Made by a program: the position numbers and the translations under genes. From Gavia stellata (taxonomy: Eukaryota; Chordata; Aves; Gaviiformes; Gaviidae), in contig NC_082594.1 in the NCBI RefSeq assembly GCF_030936135.1, positions 126,332,668-126,396,667 on the forward strand: DNA of 64,000 nucleotides, written 5' to 3'. Below, in pieces: positions 13,356-24,770 of the stretch (positions are counted from its first letter, which is position 1; every line of letters begins with the position of its first letter). The notes beneath the pieces are model-generated. The model saw only the letters and a list, made by a program, of their open reading frames with translations, had not been told where the DNA came from and searched no databases.

Positions 13356-13377
13356 GCTTGGCATAAATGCCGGTGTC

Positions 13378-16300
13378 TCAGATGAGCATCTACCTCAGCT
13401 TCAGCCTGAGGAAGAGAGAAAGCAGGACAGGTAAGAGCTGAACTCTCTGTTCTGGTTGGTATGGACTTTGTGACTGGTGTATCTAGGACATAGAGGAGTG
13501 GAGGTGGCCTTCTATTTTGCCCCATTTTTTATTGCAAGCCAAAGTGTGAGGCCTTCTCATGCTCCATAGCCAGGAATAGTTCTGAAATGGAGAAGGGTGG
13601 GAGTGCTTGAGGTGACCTGGATTGAAGCTGAGTGATGGATGCTCCATAAGACACTCATAGGAGGGTCAAGCCCACGGTAGGGATTGCGGAGTTTCAGTGT
13701 TGGAAGATACATAACCTTTTGCCAGCTGCCTTCACCACAGGGACTACAGGCTCTAAAGTGGGTAAGATCACCTCTTTATGCTCTTGGGAAACAAATTTGT
13801 ACCTTTTGTCTACAGAGGGAGAAACTGTCTCTAGGATTAAAAAGCAAAGGGTGGTAACAGAGCAACTGCTGCTGGTCAGCAAATATCTAGTGAATGGAGT
13901 GGTAGCTTTTGGAGGTATTCTGTGCACAAAAGGAAATAAAAACGGATGGCAATTTCCTTACTGTGGGATAAGATGTGTGGATGGGGCACTTAGGGTCATG
14001 GTTTAGTGGTAGACTTAGCAGTGTTGGGTTAACAGTTGGACTTGATGATCTTAAAGGTCTTTTCCAATCTAAGTGATTCTATGATTCTAAGAAGGAGCAT
14101 TGACTTGTAGCTACCTGGCTACAGGATTTAGCAAAGCATTCACATGTAATAGACTTGCAGCCTTTTTTGCCATTGCAATTCCTAACACTGCAATGTTTTC
14201 TTCATGTTGCTCTGAGTGATGCAGCCCTCTAATTCAGGGCATAAATCAATTTTAACTTCTAAACACCTTTTTAAGTGCAGCTTGTTTGAAAAACTTGTTT
14301 AGATGTAATGTCATCTTTTCAATGTACCGAGTACCAAATTTTCAAGAGTTCCTCCAATTCTGACTTTTTTAATAGACAACATAAAGGAGGTTGGGTGAAG
14401 CTAAAGTTTGCACTTTTGAGAACTTGTTCTGCCTGGGCTACTATCTGCTTCATTAATCCCAGTGTGGAAAAGACAAGAGAACCTAGTTGGGTAGTTGGGT
14501 CTTTCCTCAACTACAGCAAGACAAACTATTCAGATCACTGGGTCACTAAGATGATCATTGTATGTGATGCACTCCCTAGCACAATATTCTTTAGAGCAAT
14601 TTACCAAAAAAAAATCAAACAAAAAAAATCCGACATTATGAATTTTTCAGTTGTAGTTATGTGTGGAGGAAACCTATTCTGACCTCTGCCGGTTTTAGTA
14701 GTTTGCTCACGTGCTGAAACAAAGAATTTTAGCTCTCGTATAAAAGAAGTAGCTTTAACTATCACATATTTCTTAGAGCTCTGAAAGCTATCATTCATTG
14801 TGGATATTTGTGATTATACAAATAAAAGGACACTTTCATTTTTATGCTATCTTTTCCTCACTTCTTCAGAGGAAATGCAGTGTGATCTTTCCTGTTCTCT
14901 TCTTCACTTATTGGTTAGGTTTGTTGCAAAAATCTGGTGTTTAATTGACATGTTTTATTTCTCTGAAAACAAACAAAACATTGTATGCTGATTCCAGCAG
15001 GTATCTTGGTGTAGAGAGTGGAACTGGTACTGCAAACCATGCTGCAGTCCAGAGCATTGGTGATAGCTCTGATTCTACTCCTTAGCACCACTCTCCCTGG
15101 TAAGTCTGAAAAGCTTTTCGGTCTGCCTGAGACAAGGCTCAGCTCTATGGGTTCTCATTTGCCTTAGAGAAGTCTAACCCATCCATAAAGTAGGACTGAG
15201 GCCCAATAACACGGTTCAAGACCATGAATATATAGTGCTTGACAGCGTGAAACCAGTTGGTAGGGGCCTGGCATGAAAATTGTCCGTACCTCGTGCAAAT
15301 ACTCTGCATGTAAGGCGTATGACCTAGATGCCCAAAAATGAGTGATGAGGTGCTGCCGGATGCTGCTAGAGCGAATTCTGGGGGAGGCTTTGAATCTCAG
15401 AATTTCAAGTCTCTTCACACTGCGCCTGCGGGAAGATATCAGAGACACAAGTGACTGGAGAAGCCTCATGGTTTTTTGCCTCCTCTTTCTCAGAAGTGCA
15501 CTCAAAGTCCATCTTCGAGAAAGACCGTCGTGACTGGTTGGTCATCCCCGATGCAATTGCAGCTTACATCTATGAAACTGTGAACAAGATGTCCCCTAAA
15601 GTTGGTCAGTTCTTGGTGGATGCTGCCCAGACTCCAGTAGTTGTTGTGACCAGGTATGGAAAGATCCTCTGCGCTAATGCTGCAACAGCCATGGCTGAAA
15701 AGGGAGAGGGAGGAGTGGGAGAAAGAACACATTAATCAAGTATCTATATGGGGACACCCAATGGGAAATGAATCAGCAACCAAAGCCTGATGTCACTACA
15801 GTGGGGGCAGGGTGCTGGAAGGTGGGGTGGGGTGATATGGTTTCACATGAAAGTGCAAGCTCTTCCCAGGGATGCACATTGAACATGACAATGCTTGTGG
15901 GGATAGCTGGTACTGCTCTTTGTACATGGGTAGTGAGGGAGGGGGCCACTGGCTGGTGGGGGATCAGCCCCCAGAAGGGTGCTGCGGTGCTGTCTGTGAG
16001 GGGCTGAATACTGAAGGTGCCAGGAAACGCTGCTGTCACTCAATGCAAATCGCAGAATCGGCTCTAGCTGTGAATACATATTCCTCAAAGAAGGGGAACG
16101 AGTTTCATCCCAAAAGGAAAAGCATGATGACCCTAGAGATACAGTTTCAGGTAACTTATGGCAAACACATACTGCCTATTCCTGTCTTCTGAGGAAAGCC
16201 CCTCTAGGACTGCTGAGGACCTCTGCACTCTCAGTGACAGGCAGTGTGATAACTACAGCAGACAGAGATACCCTCACGTATTTGTGTATCTTACCACATA

Positions 16301-16740
16301 CACTGTCGTCTCCTGCAGGAACTTTCTCATCAGAGAAACGACTAAACTCAGTATACTGGCTGAACAGCTGATGGAAAAAATAAAGAACCTGTGGTACACA
16401 AAAGTCCTAGGCTACTAGCCAGATGAAGACAAGTCAGTGTTTCCTGATGTGAGTTGGTAACACCCTGCAGTGTCCTCTTTCCCCTTGCCCCTACTACGGA
16501 CCAAGATCAGTCAAGAAGACAGAATCGACGCTCCTCTTAATGCCACTAGAGGGAACCCAGCTTCAGAGACCAAAGGATGGAAGGCATCTGCTGAAGTCTC
16601 CCCCAAAAAAAACCCCGCGGCTGGGCATGGGGAAGGCAATGAGATTGTAGAGCTCTTCTGTAGCCAAATCCTGAAAATTAATTCCTCCTGAATGGCTTGG
16701 CCATTGCCCCTCTAATAAAAAAATGTTGGTTGTTACACTT
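13378..16740 (+). CDS. APOV1: APOV1, apovitellenin-1 (apoVLDL-II); complete gene, coding part 15039-16418
   Basis: Apovitellenin-1 is secreted by the liver of laying birds on VLDL. It inhibits lipoprotein lipase, so that intact VLDL reaches the yolk. Inferred exons are non-coding exon 1 at about 13378-13430 (donor GTAAGA at 13431), then exons with coding parts 15039-15099, 15494-15653 and 16319-16418 (TAG 16416-16418). The frame is continuous, giving 61+160+100 bases, or 106 residues, equal to the chicken length as I recall it. The first 24 residues are a hydrophobic signal ([15 protein letters not shown] core, cleavage after HS). The mature 82 residues include [17 protein letters not shown], the amphipathic [12 protein letters not shown] and the terminal YTKVLGY. 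The mature chain has no cysteine; the chicken position is Trp here. AATAAA is at 16714. The exact 5' edge of exon 2 is unsure (AG at 15000 or 15014). Control is probably through the upstream EREs. Confidence 0.95.
13431..15000 (+). other. APOV1 intron 1 with a CR1 tail
   Basis: This is inferred from the strong donor at 13431 and an acceptor just before the ATG exon. It contains a plus-strand CR1 3' end near 14000-14091 and otherwise A+T-rich DNA with no gene. Confidence 0.65.
14000..14091 (+). mobile_element. CR1 LINE 3' end, plus orientation
   Basis: The sequence runs GGACTTGATGATCTTAAAGG, then CCAATCTAAGTGATTCTATGATTCT, the canonical CR1 3' terminus with its short ATGATTCT tail. It is a short 5'-truncated copy inside APOV1 intron 1, in opposite orientation to the copy upstream of the promoter. 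Confidence 0.85.
16714..16719 (+). terminator. APOV1 polyadenylation signal
   Basis: A canonical AATAAA lies 296 bases after the APOV1 stop codon. That gives a 3'UTR of about 300 bases, as expected for this short mRNA. Confidence 0.75.
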
Positions 16741-19700
16741 CCTTAAGTTTCCTCTTTGTATTGACCGTTACAAAATCACATCCACCTTGGCATCCCATTC
16801 TGCTGAGACTGCAGCTGTGATTCACCAGAAGTTGTTGCAGGCAGTGCTAACAAACCCTGACCGTTCAGGCACTTTTAACTAAGCTCAGGTTCTTCTGGGT
16901 GGAGGGGGCACTACCTGAGCATCTTTCAGGGTAGCCACAACATGGCAACTGCAACCTCACACCAGGAAAGACCATGAAATTTAAGTCCTACTGATTGGGC
17001 TCCTTGGTTAGGTAAGAAGCAAATAGGTGCACCTGTATCAAGTGTCTGAAGATTTCAGATCATTTAGGAAAAAATGTGCCAGTAAACTGAACTGTCCGTC
17101 AATCTGAGCAGCACTTTGAAAGTATGTTACATCAGCCAGCCAGTGAGGCTACTGAATAGCATTTCCAAAGGAGAAATGAGAGGAAAATTTCTCACTGTCT
17201 TCAAGACGGAGGGTGACCAGTTTATGAGAGGGGCACCTATGCCCAGGACTGTCTGTGAAGACCTGGCAGGTCCTTGTTAGCCCTGTGTAACTGCCTCATC
17301 TCAGATGCCCACATTGGATAAAGAAATCCATCTACTTTACCATTAAGCAAGCAGAAACAAGTAGGCAATTTGTCTGAAATCACAATGGGAGACTGTGGCA
17401 GAGGCTAAAACAAAACCCTGCTAGCCTGAGATCTAGGAGTCACGTGCACATGGGCAGAGCTACTGCTTAGGAGGGACAGCATCGCTACAACTGGCAAAAG
17501 GAGATTTGCCTAATAACTGCAAAGCAACGCTGCTGTCTTTTAAGGTGCATCTCCATTCACTTTCCCCTCATTGGAGTCTTAAACCTAAAACTTTGTTCTG
17601 CTTCAGCATTACCCTTAACTATCTGTCAGGACTTGAGAGCACCAGTAATGGCCCTCACCTGGGACCCTCATCCACGCAGCCTGCCTATGGACCCAGGAGC
17701 CACACCTAAGCTCAGGCTCTGGGCACCCAGACCTGTGGCTGCTCCCCGCTCTCTTGGCTTACTGGAGGGTTTTCTTGCACGGATGCTGGATCTACATTGT
17801 AGGTAGCCTCATTCTATCCTTGGTTGTGCTTCCTGGATGGACCTTGGACCTATGCTGTAGCCTTGCCTCCAGCTCTGCCTCCTGCTGTCCTGAGTGGGCT
17901 CCCCGGTACAGCTGAAGGACACTGTCACAGTTAGGTACAGTGGGACTGTGCCCTGGCTGGGGACATCACTACCTGTGCTGTGGTCTCTGCTGGCTCCTGG
18001 CTTGTCCTCCCTCTTGGAACATCCCAGCTCTTGCTGCTGCCTGACACTATTTCTAGATTATCAGGTAATCAACAATTGAGTAGGGGAAACAGGAAAAGCA
18101 GAGAAGCCCAAGGAGGAATTGGGAGATGTCAGTGCATGGCCCTTCCCATGGAAGTGTGCAAGAGAGCAAAGGGGGAGGTGGGGGGGTGACAGGGAGAAGG
18201 GAGAAGCAATAGAGATTGAAGGAAGTAAAAGAATCAGCAGTGATTGCTCTAAAAGCTGAATGTATTTCCTCAAGCCTATCTCTTCCCCCCTGCTGGGTTT
18301 GACTATGGAAATTAGCTCAAATAGCTGACAAAAGGCTAATTAACAGATGAAGGCTATATTTCATCTGGTATCTCTGTGCCAACCTCCACTAGCATTGGTG
18401 GGAGAACTGCCCTGACACCACATACACAGTTCCAGGCCTTTATTTTAACCTGTTCTCCACATTTTACAAGTGTATTCGACCATCTCAGGAGAGCAGGCTT
18501 TGCCATTGTTGAGCTTCAATACTCCTACTGCTTGGGCAGCATTTGGGGTGGCGGAAGAATGCCCTAAGCTAACAGTAACACTCTTTCTCCAACTTGAAGT
18601 GCTGGGTACTGAAAATGTGTGTGCCCACTTTCTTTCTCAATGATTAGAAAGACTTGCTGCCAGCAGTACTTGATTCTCCAAAGCTTCCTGTTGTCCCATT
18701 CTGAATTTCATCTCCAAAGATCTTTCCTACTGAGAGGAGTCTGCTTCAGCACAAACCTGAACATGTTGTAGCTGTTGTCCTGTTGGAGCAATTTGGTAGT
18801 CTGTCGATAATACAGAAGAAATGAGTCCCCTATGTTTTAGGGTTGGTTATTTTATTGTTTTGTTTTGGTTTTGTAATTATCAGTCGGATCAGCTATCAAT
18901 ATAAACTTGCACTTAACCATTTGTCTGGAATAAAAAATCTCATTTCACATTTTCTATGCCTCAGCAGCTGCTTGGTACCATGCGCAATCAGAATGAAATC
19001 AGCGTCCCCATGCAGAGCAGCAGGTTCTTCCATCTCCGGTTGCTTCACCACTTCTGCAGAGCTCTTTTGCAGGTTTCTTTATTGCTGCCTGTTTTGCTTA
19101 GACTGTCTGGCTTCCCTGGTCATGCATGAATGTGCACATGCATATTTATTATGTAAACGCACCAGTATTTAGAAGAAGGTTTAGAAAAGCACAGTTTGGG
19201 CTGATAAGAGCATTTACCACATGAAAAAGCCACAAACTTCAGCTCTTTCTGCTACAAAGATGATTTCCTACCTGCTTGTTTTGCATGTGCCTGCTCAGTC
19301 TTTGCCTCTTTTTTCCCAAATATAACCCTTGGAGGAGAAGCACTGCAGCTTAAATCCCCTCTCGCCCCACGGAAGAATTCAGTATTCCGAGTTTTCTCAG
19401 GATAGAGCTTGTTCTTTTGGTACTTCAAAAGTGTTTCTCTCTGAAAGAGTCACAGCCATGAGTCATATGAAAGAGCCCTGAACGTGCCCTTAAGAGTTTG
19501 GTGTCCTGCAAATCATTGCTTCAGCCTTTTCAATGTATTTGTATGCACTGCCAAAAAGGGTAGGAAAAAGTTTGGAAAGTATAGGGGCTCATGTTGCATT
19601 TCAAGCCTGTTGTGGGACTTCATCAATGCAACCCGGCGGCATTTCTGTATTGCATCACTGCACAGCTGGAGCAGAGCAGTACCTAGTATGAATTTCATGC

Positions 19701-20690
19701 TAAAACTTAACAAAGTTTTGATATTTTGTTAAATGCACTTAATTATAACCCTTTTGTTCTTTACAACGTAACCTCCAGAAAATCCAAGCCAGCCACATTC
19801 TGACTACCTGTTTGATACCTGACTGATTTTAGTATATGGGCAAAACTGAATCAGCCCATAGATCTCTGTATTTGTACTGAATCTCCTGATCATGTAGTTA
19901 TCTGTGAATTTTTATGCTTAAAAGAAGTAAACAGAAAATCTTCCAGATGGTTAATCTGCTGTACAATCTACAATGTAGGGCAATGACGAAGAGCAAAGTG
20001 GGCAACCTCCCACTGCCCCTTCTGACCCCAACATTACTGGCATCACCCTTTGGTGAGTTCCTTAAAGGCAGAAACTAGCAGCTGAGACAGCATTCAGGCT
20101 GGGATCAGATAAAAAAAAAAAAAACCCAAACATTTTATCCCAAAAGGGATCCTTGGGCAAATTCATGGGACAGGTAATGAGGGGGCCATATGATTTATTC
20201 TCAGAGTTAAAATATTTCACATCTACTCCCACTTTTCAGTAGGAATAAACAGCTTAATCTGTAATTTCTTTGTAAAGTAGGGATGGAAATTACTTCCTGG
20301 GTGATGTCTGTGAAAGTTCACCCAGTGCATCAAGATTCTTGGAGAGGCTTCTTAAGCAAACTGTTTATTTCAGTGAATTTCATGTCACAGAAACTTTCTT
20401 TGTGAGTAATCCTCATTCACTTAGCAGCTTTGGGAAAGCTTGTGGTCTAACTGGTTCAACTGAGTCCACTGAAATGAAATCTTAAGAAATGCCAGTTTTC
20501 TGTTGTTTCCGAGATGGATGAATAACACCTCGCGTGTTCCCGATTTCTGCAAAAACACCCTTTCCCAAAAAGTATTTATTATGGTGAATACTTCACACCA
20601 TTTTCAGAGGCTCAGAGTGTTGATGGCACAGACCTGTTTGGCTTTTACACTTCCTAGTTCCCCTCACCTCTTACTTTAACACTTGGAGAA
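16741..20690. other. Intergenic DNA, no gene seen
   Basis: No coding exon, RNA gene or clear repeat was recognised. Open frames here are short and without family motifs. There are homopolymer runs such as the A-run near 20111. Confidence 0.5.
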
Positions 20691-20699
20691 ATCACGACT

Positions 20700-22230
20700 T
20701 CAAGCCAACGAACGAATGCACGCCTCGGGCTCTGCGCTGCTGTGAGCGGTGGCGGCTGCCCTTGTCGACAAACGGCCCAAGTCCTTCCAGCAGCAGAAAC
20801 CCCACGGCGAGGTGTTTTCTCCTTCCAAGCAGAGATGACGAGGACTGGAAAAAGTCATGTAAAATATGACTGGCAGTCCCACTCGAAGAGCCATGTAGTG
20901 ATTTCCCCTACGCGCACACGCATTTTCATCTAAAGGTATTGTCGGTTTTGTCCTCCGCTGATGGCAGCGCACGGGCAGACACAGAGAGGTGCGGCCGCCG
21001 CCGTGAGGGAGAGGACAAAGATGGTGGACGTCCGGTGAGGCGCAGAGCTGACACAGAGCCTTTTTTCACATGGTTCTGCGCTTTCCGCAGACTTTTGGCA
21101 AAGCAGCGTTCTCAAATTTTAAAAGTAAACACCAAAATGACAAACGGGGCGCGTGTGTGATGTCAGTGACGAGAAGCGGCACCCAGAAAAAGCAGGGAGG
21201 GCCAGGGGAGACCCTCAAGGATGGAGGCGGCGGCCAGCCGCGGCCAGCGCGGCGGGAGGGGACTACCGGCCACCGCCCGCGGGGGTGCCCGGCGGGGGCA
21301 GGAGAACCGCCTCAGGCGGGGCCGTTGGGCTCTCCTGGGGCGAGGGGACTGAACGGGGCCGGCCGGAGGGCAGCGCCGTGCCGGCGAAGCGCGGGCGGGT
21401 GACAGAAAGCCTTGCGTGCCAGGCGGCCCGCCGGCGGGCGGCAGAGATCAGTCAGCATCTGTCTCCCTTTCGCTCACAACCCGCGGCCTCCCGCCGCCGC
21501 GGTGAGCACTGACTCAGAGCGGCACCGCCGCCGGCACCCGCTTCGCACGCGATGCCACCGGCCTCCCCCCCCCCACCCCCCGCCTCGCTCCCGGTCCCGC
21601 GCCGCCGCCGCGCCCGCTGCACTCCCGCCCCGCTCGGGGCCGGGGCGGCGGCACGGGCGGGAGCGGCCCTGGCGCGCAGGTAGGCTCGGGCAGCGGCGGG
21701 CGCGGGGAGAGGCATCCTACTGCCGCCGCGCCTCCTCCCCCGCGCAGACGCACGCGCACACTCCCGTATTTACCTCAGTATTTGGGGGGGGCCGTTAGCT
21801 CTCGTGACGCTGCGGTACCCCAAGTCCCCCCCCCCCCGCCAGGCCCGCCCCGGGGGGCTCAGGCAGCCGCCGCGGGGCTGGGCCGGCCCCGGGGCCCTGC
21901 TGAAGGCCCCGGACAGCGGGCCGGGCCGTCTCCGGGCAGCCGGGCGCTGCAAGCCCCGCTTGGGAAGGCCCGGGGGGGGGTCCCCAGCGCCGAGCTGGGG
22001 CCGCCCGGGCAGGCGGGAGCGGAGCAGAGGCGCGAAGGGCGAGGGAGGAGCGGGTTTGCAGCAGTAAAGCCACGTTTTGGGGCAGCTGGGAGGGGTGAAT
22101 CGCTCCCTCCCGGCCGGCCAGGGCCCACCTGTGGAGCCTGTGGAAGGGGAGGGGGGTTCGGCATGGGCCGTGTTGGGGTTGAGAGGTTGCAGCTGGGATG
22201 GTGTTGGGTGGGGAGGGTTTGAATGTTGTT
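20700..22230. promoter_or_regulatory. CpG island, orphan promoter
   Basis: Base composition changes abruptly to very G+C- and CpG-rich, with many GGGCGG/CCGCCC-type sites, in sharp contrast to A+T-rich flanks. It has a YY1-like AAGATGG with a good-context ATG near 21020, an AP-1-type TGACTCA near 21507, and several donor-like sites on the plus strand (CCG|GTGAGG near 21034, GCG|GTGAGC near 21501, CAG|GTAGGC near 21680). Long open frames in it are a by-product of low stop-codon frequency, and several lack ATG. I cannot name the gene it serves. A plus-strand transcript running into 22-34 kb is possible. Confidence 0.75.
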
Positions 22231-23042
22231 TCCGTAATATGTAGAATGACGGTTTTTCGCATACGTTTGCCCGCTTACCTGCACGCTTACCAGCGAGGTG
22301 GGGGTTCCTGTCACTTGAGTGTATCAATGACTACGCCGTGCTTTGCAGTCCCTAATTTTTTTTGGGGGGAGGGAGGGTGTGCCAAACCAAATCATCCCAT
22401 ACAACAGAATTCCTCTTCACGCTCAGATTTGGGGGTGATATGGGACTACGTCACTTCTCAAAAAACGCTTTAAGAAACATTTCTGGGTTTGCTATTTAAA
22501 AACCTAGAAAATTGCAACACAAGTGCAAGCTAACTGTTTTGACACTAGGTGTGATAAAACGGCTTTATTAAAGTTCCCTGGTGCCATAAACACGGCGGCG
22601 TTCGAGTGTGCCATAGCATCAGGTACCGTCCATGTCTCGTGGAAGATGCACTAACCTGCTCACTGCTGCACCAGGAGCGTATCTGGAAATGGTCTGTAAG
22701 AGAAGTTGCTATCAACCCCGAGTTGCACTGATTACTGAAGATCTTAACAGGAGAATAAATATTTAGAAGTACAGTCGTGATATACATCAGTGAAGTGCGC
22801 AGCTCTTTTATTTTCATAGCTTCCTATCTCCAGGTTTACAGTAGCATCTCCGTTAAACAGGTTCAGATATTGGGTTTGGGGCTGCTTTATTCAGAGTCCA
22901 CTTAAGAGACGAAAGTTGCAGGTGCAAGAGAAAATATGTAACTCAGTGTTTGAAAACAAGTGGATTAAGTTCCCTGCTTAGAACAACCACTTCAAGATTT
23001 ATTTTTTTTTCCTAATTGTAACATTTTCTTTTCTCTCCAAAG

Positions 23043-23129
23043 GCTCCCTTGCCTTTTTGCGGAGCGATGATGTTAAAGTCCTGCCAGAGGAGTACCGCTT
23101 GCTTTGGAGTGGGGTACGGACCCTCCCAG
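23043..23129 (+). other. Exon-like segment, unknown product
   Basis: A long pyrimidine tract and CCAAAG precede an open frame containing DDVKVLPEEYRLLWSGVRTLP. It is followed by a donor-like CAG|GTAACC at 23130. The frame also stays open past the donor to TAA at 23204-23206. I do not recognise the peptide. It could be an internal or terminal exon of a transcript from the CpG island at 21 kb, or a chance open frame. The open frames of the island's donors do not join to it with an obvious ATG. Confidence 0.25.
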
Positions 23130-24721
23130 GTAACCTTCCCCACCGAGACATCGTGAAAATGGCGTGCCTATGTCGGCTTTGCCACTTGGAGAGCGCAGAA
23201 CTGTAAAACAGCTGGTGCGACTGCGTGATCTGCAGGACTAACCTGTTTTCAGTTGTGGTCAGTAAAACGCAAAGTTCTTCTCTTAAAAAGAAAAAACCAC
23301 GCACAAATCAAACCTTGTTAATAGTTACAGGCTGTTTTATCCTTAGTTTAATGCTGTCTTTTGATAGTTAAACTGCCACTGTAGCTGTTAGCTAATTCAG
23401 CATTTTAGGTTTCCCATGCTTCTGAGCTGCTTTGCTGGGCGTGAAAGTGGGAAGTCTCATATTTCTCCCTTGTGGATGTCAAAAATTGTTGGAGTTACAT
23501 ACCTATACAGGTATTTTAGCAATTTAAGTAACTCATTAAGTCTTTTTTGGCAGGTAAAAACTTGCGGTGATTTTTAGATTTAAAAGGAGCTTTTAGTATT
23601 ATAATAATAAGGTTGACTCGATAGAAGTCGTATTTTGTAAAAATAACTCTGGTAGATATTGCTGGAGGGAGAGAATGCTAATTTTATGTGGAGTTACCCA
23701 TTTTCCCAAATAGTACTTTGATACCTCAGAAAAATAAAGATCTACTATATAAAATCTATACAGACATACATGACTTGTAATACTTCAATATTTATTAGGA
23801 AGCAATGCTTCATCCAAAATAGTCATTCATCTGATTAACTTCTGTATTTGTAAAAATGTCCTGTGCGCATATAAACTCTGTCCTTCTTCTAAGGACTTCT
23901 TAGTAGTGGCTAGGTTTAAAAATTTTCCACTTCAATCGTAAGCACCTTTTGCTCTGTCATGTATTATTGTGGAGGGTGCACTGGGTGGCTAAACAAGGAA
24001 GGAAAAGAAATATTTCTGTATTGAATTGACTCAATGTAGGTCAGTAATATTTGCCGGCTCATGTGCGGTGTTAGAAACACACTGCAGGCAATTGTTATCT
24101 GTCAACCTTGAGAAAAATGCTTGTGGCAAAAGGCAAAATACAAGAATACCGGGCACTGTTACAAGTCTTTTGGGCAACTCATTGGCAGCCAGCCACCACA
24201 GAGGGCTGGCAGGTAATGCAGACATTGCTAACTCATGTTATGTCATAACACATAAAATCAAAATACGGAGCATGAATGACAAAGTACTTCAGTAATCCAC
24301 AAGCACTTGCTCCAACCGGGGACCTGAGTTTATGATTGACTCCCTTGATGGAGTAAATCACAGACCTGACTTACATAACTGAGTAAATCAAAAATCTGGT
24401 TTTGAAGCATCTAAACTGGTATGTGGAATTGTGTCCATTCCCTGAGTGAACTGACTATTTGGTGATGCCAATAGCTGGTTATGTCCTCAAAGCCTATCGG
24501 CTTTCTTTTATATGAAGGTTTGTTTCCCCTCCTGTTTGCAAAGAAAGCATGTGGTTAAAGGGTAAACCTACAAGTTCAAAAGCGATTAAAAGGATCCTCT
24601 GAATATATTTGCGTGGCATCTCATGATTTTCAGTGAATTTTGTGAATTCTGAGGATAAATGATGGCCTACCCTTACGTTTTTTGACAGATACACGTCAAG
24701 GATAATCTATGTGTATTTGCT

Positions 24722-24770
24722 TTTAGTGGACTAGATGATTGCCTGAGGTCTCCTCCAGCTGTGCTGCACC
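24722..24770 (+). mobile_element. Possible CR1 tail remnant
   Basis: GTGGACTAGATGATTGCC followed by TGAGGTCTCCTCCAG resembles the CR1 3' end. It is short and the assignment is weak. Confidence 0.4.

Noticed and set aside
21412-22327. Several long open frames on both strands (up to 185 codons)
   Set aside because: They are CpG-island artefacts: Pro/Ala/Arg/Gly-rich, some starting at TTG, no domain, and overlapping on both strands.
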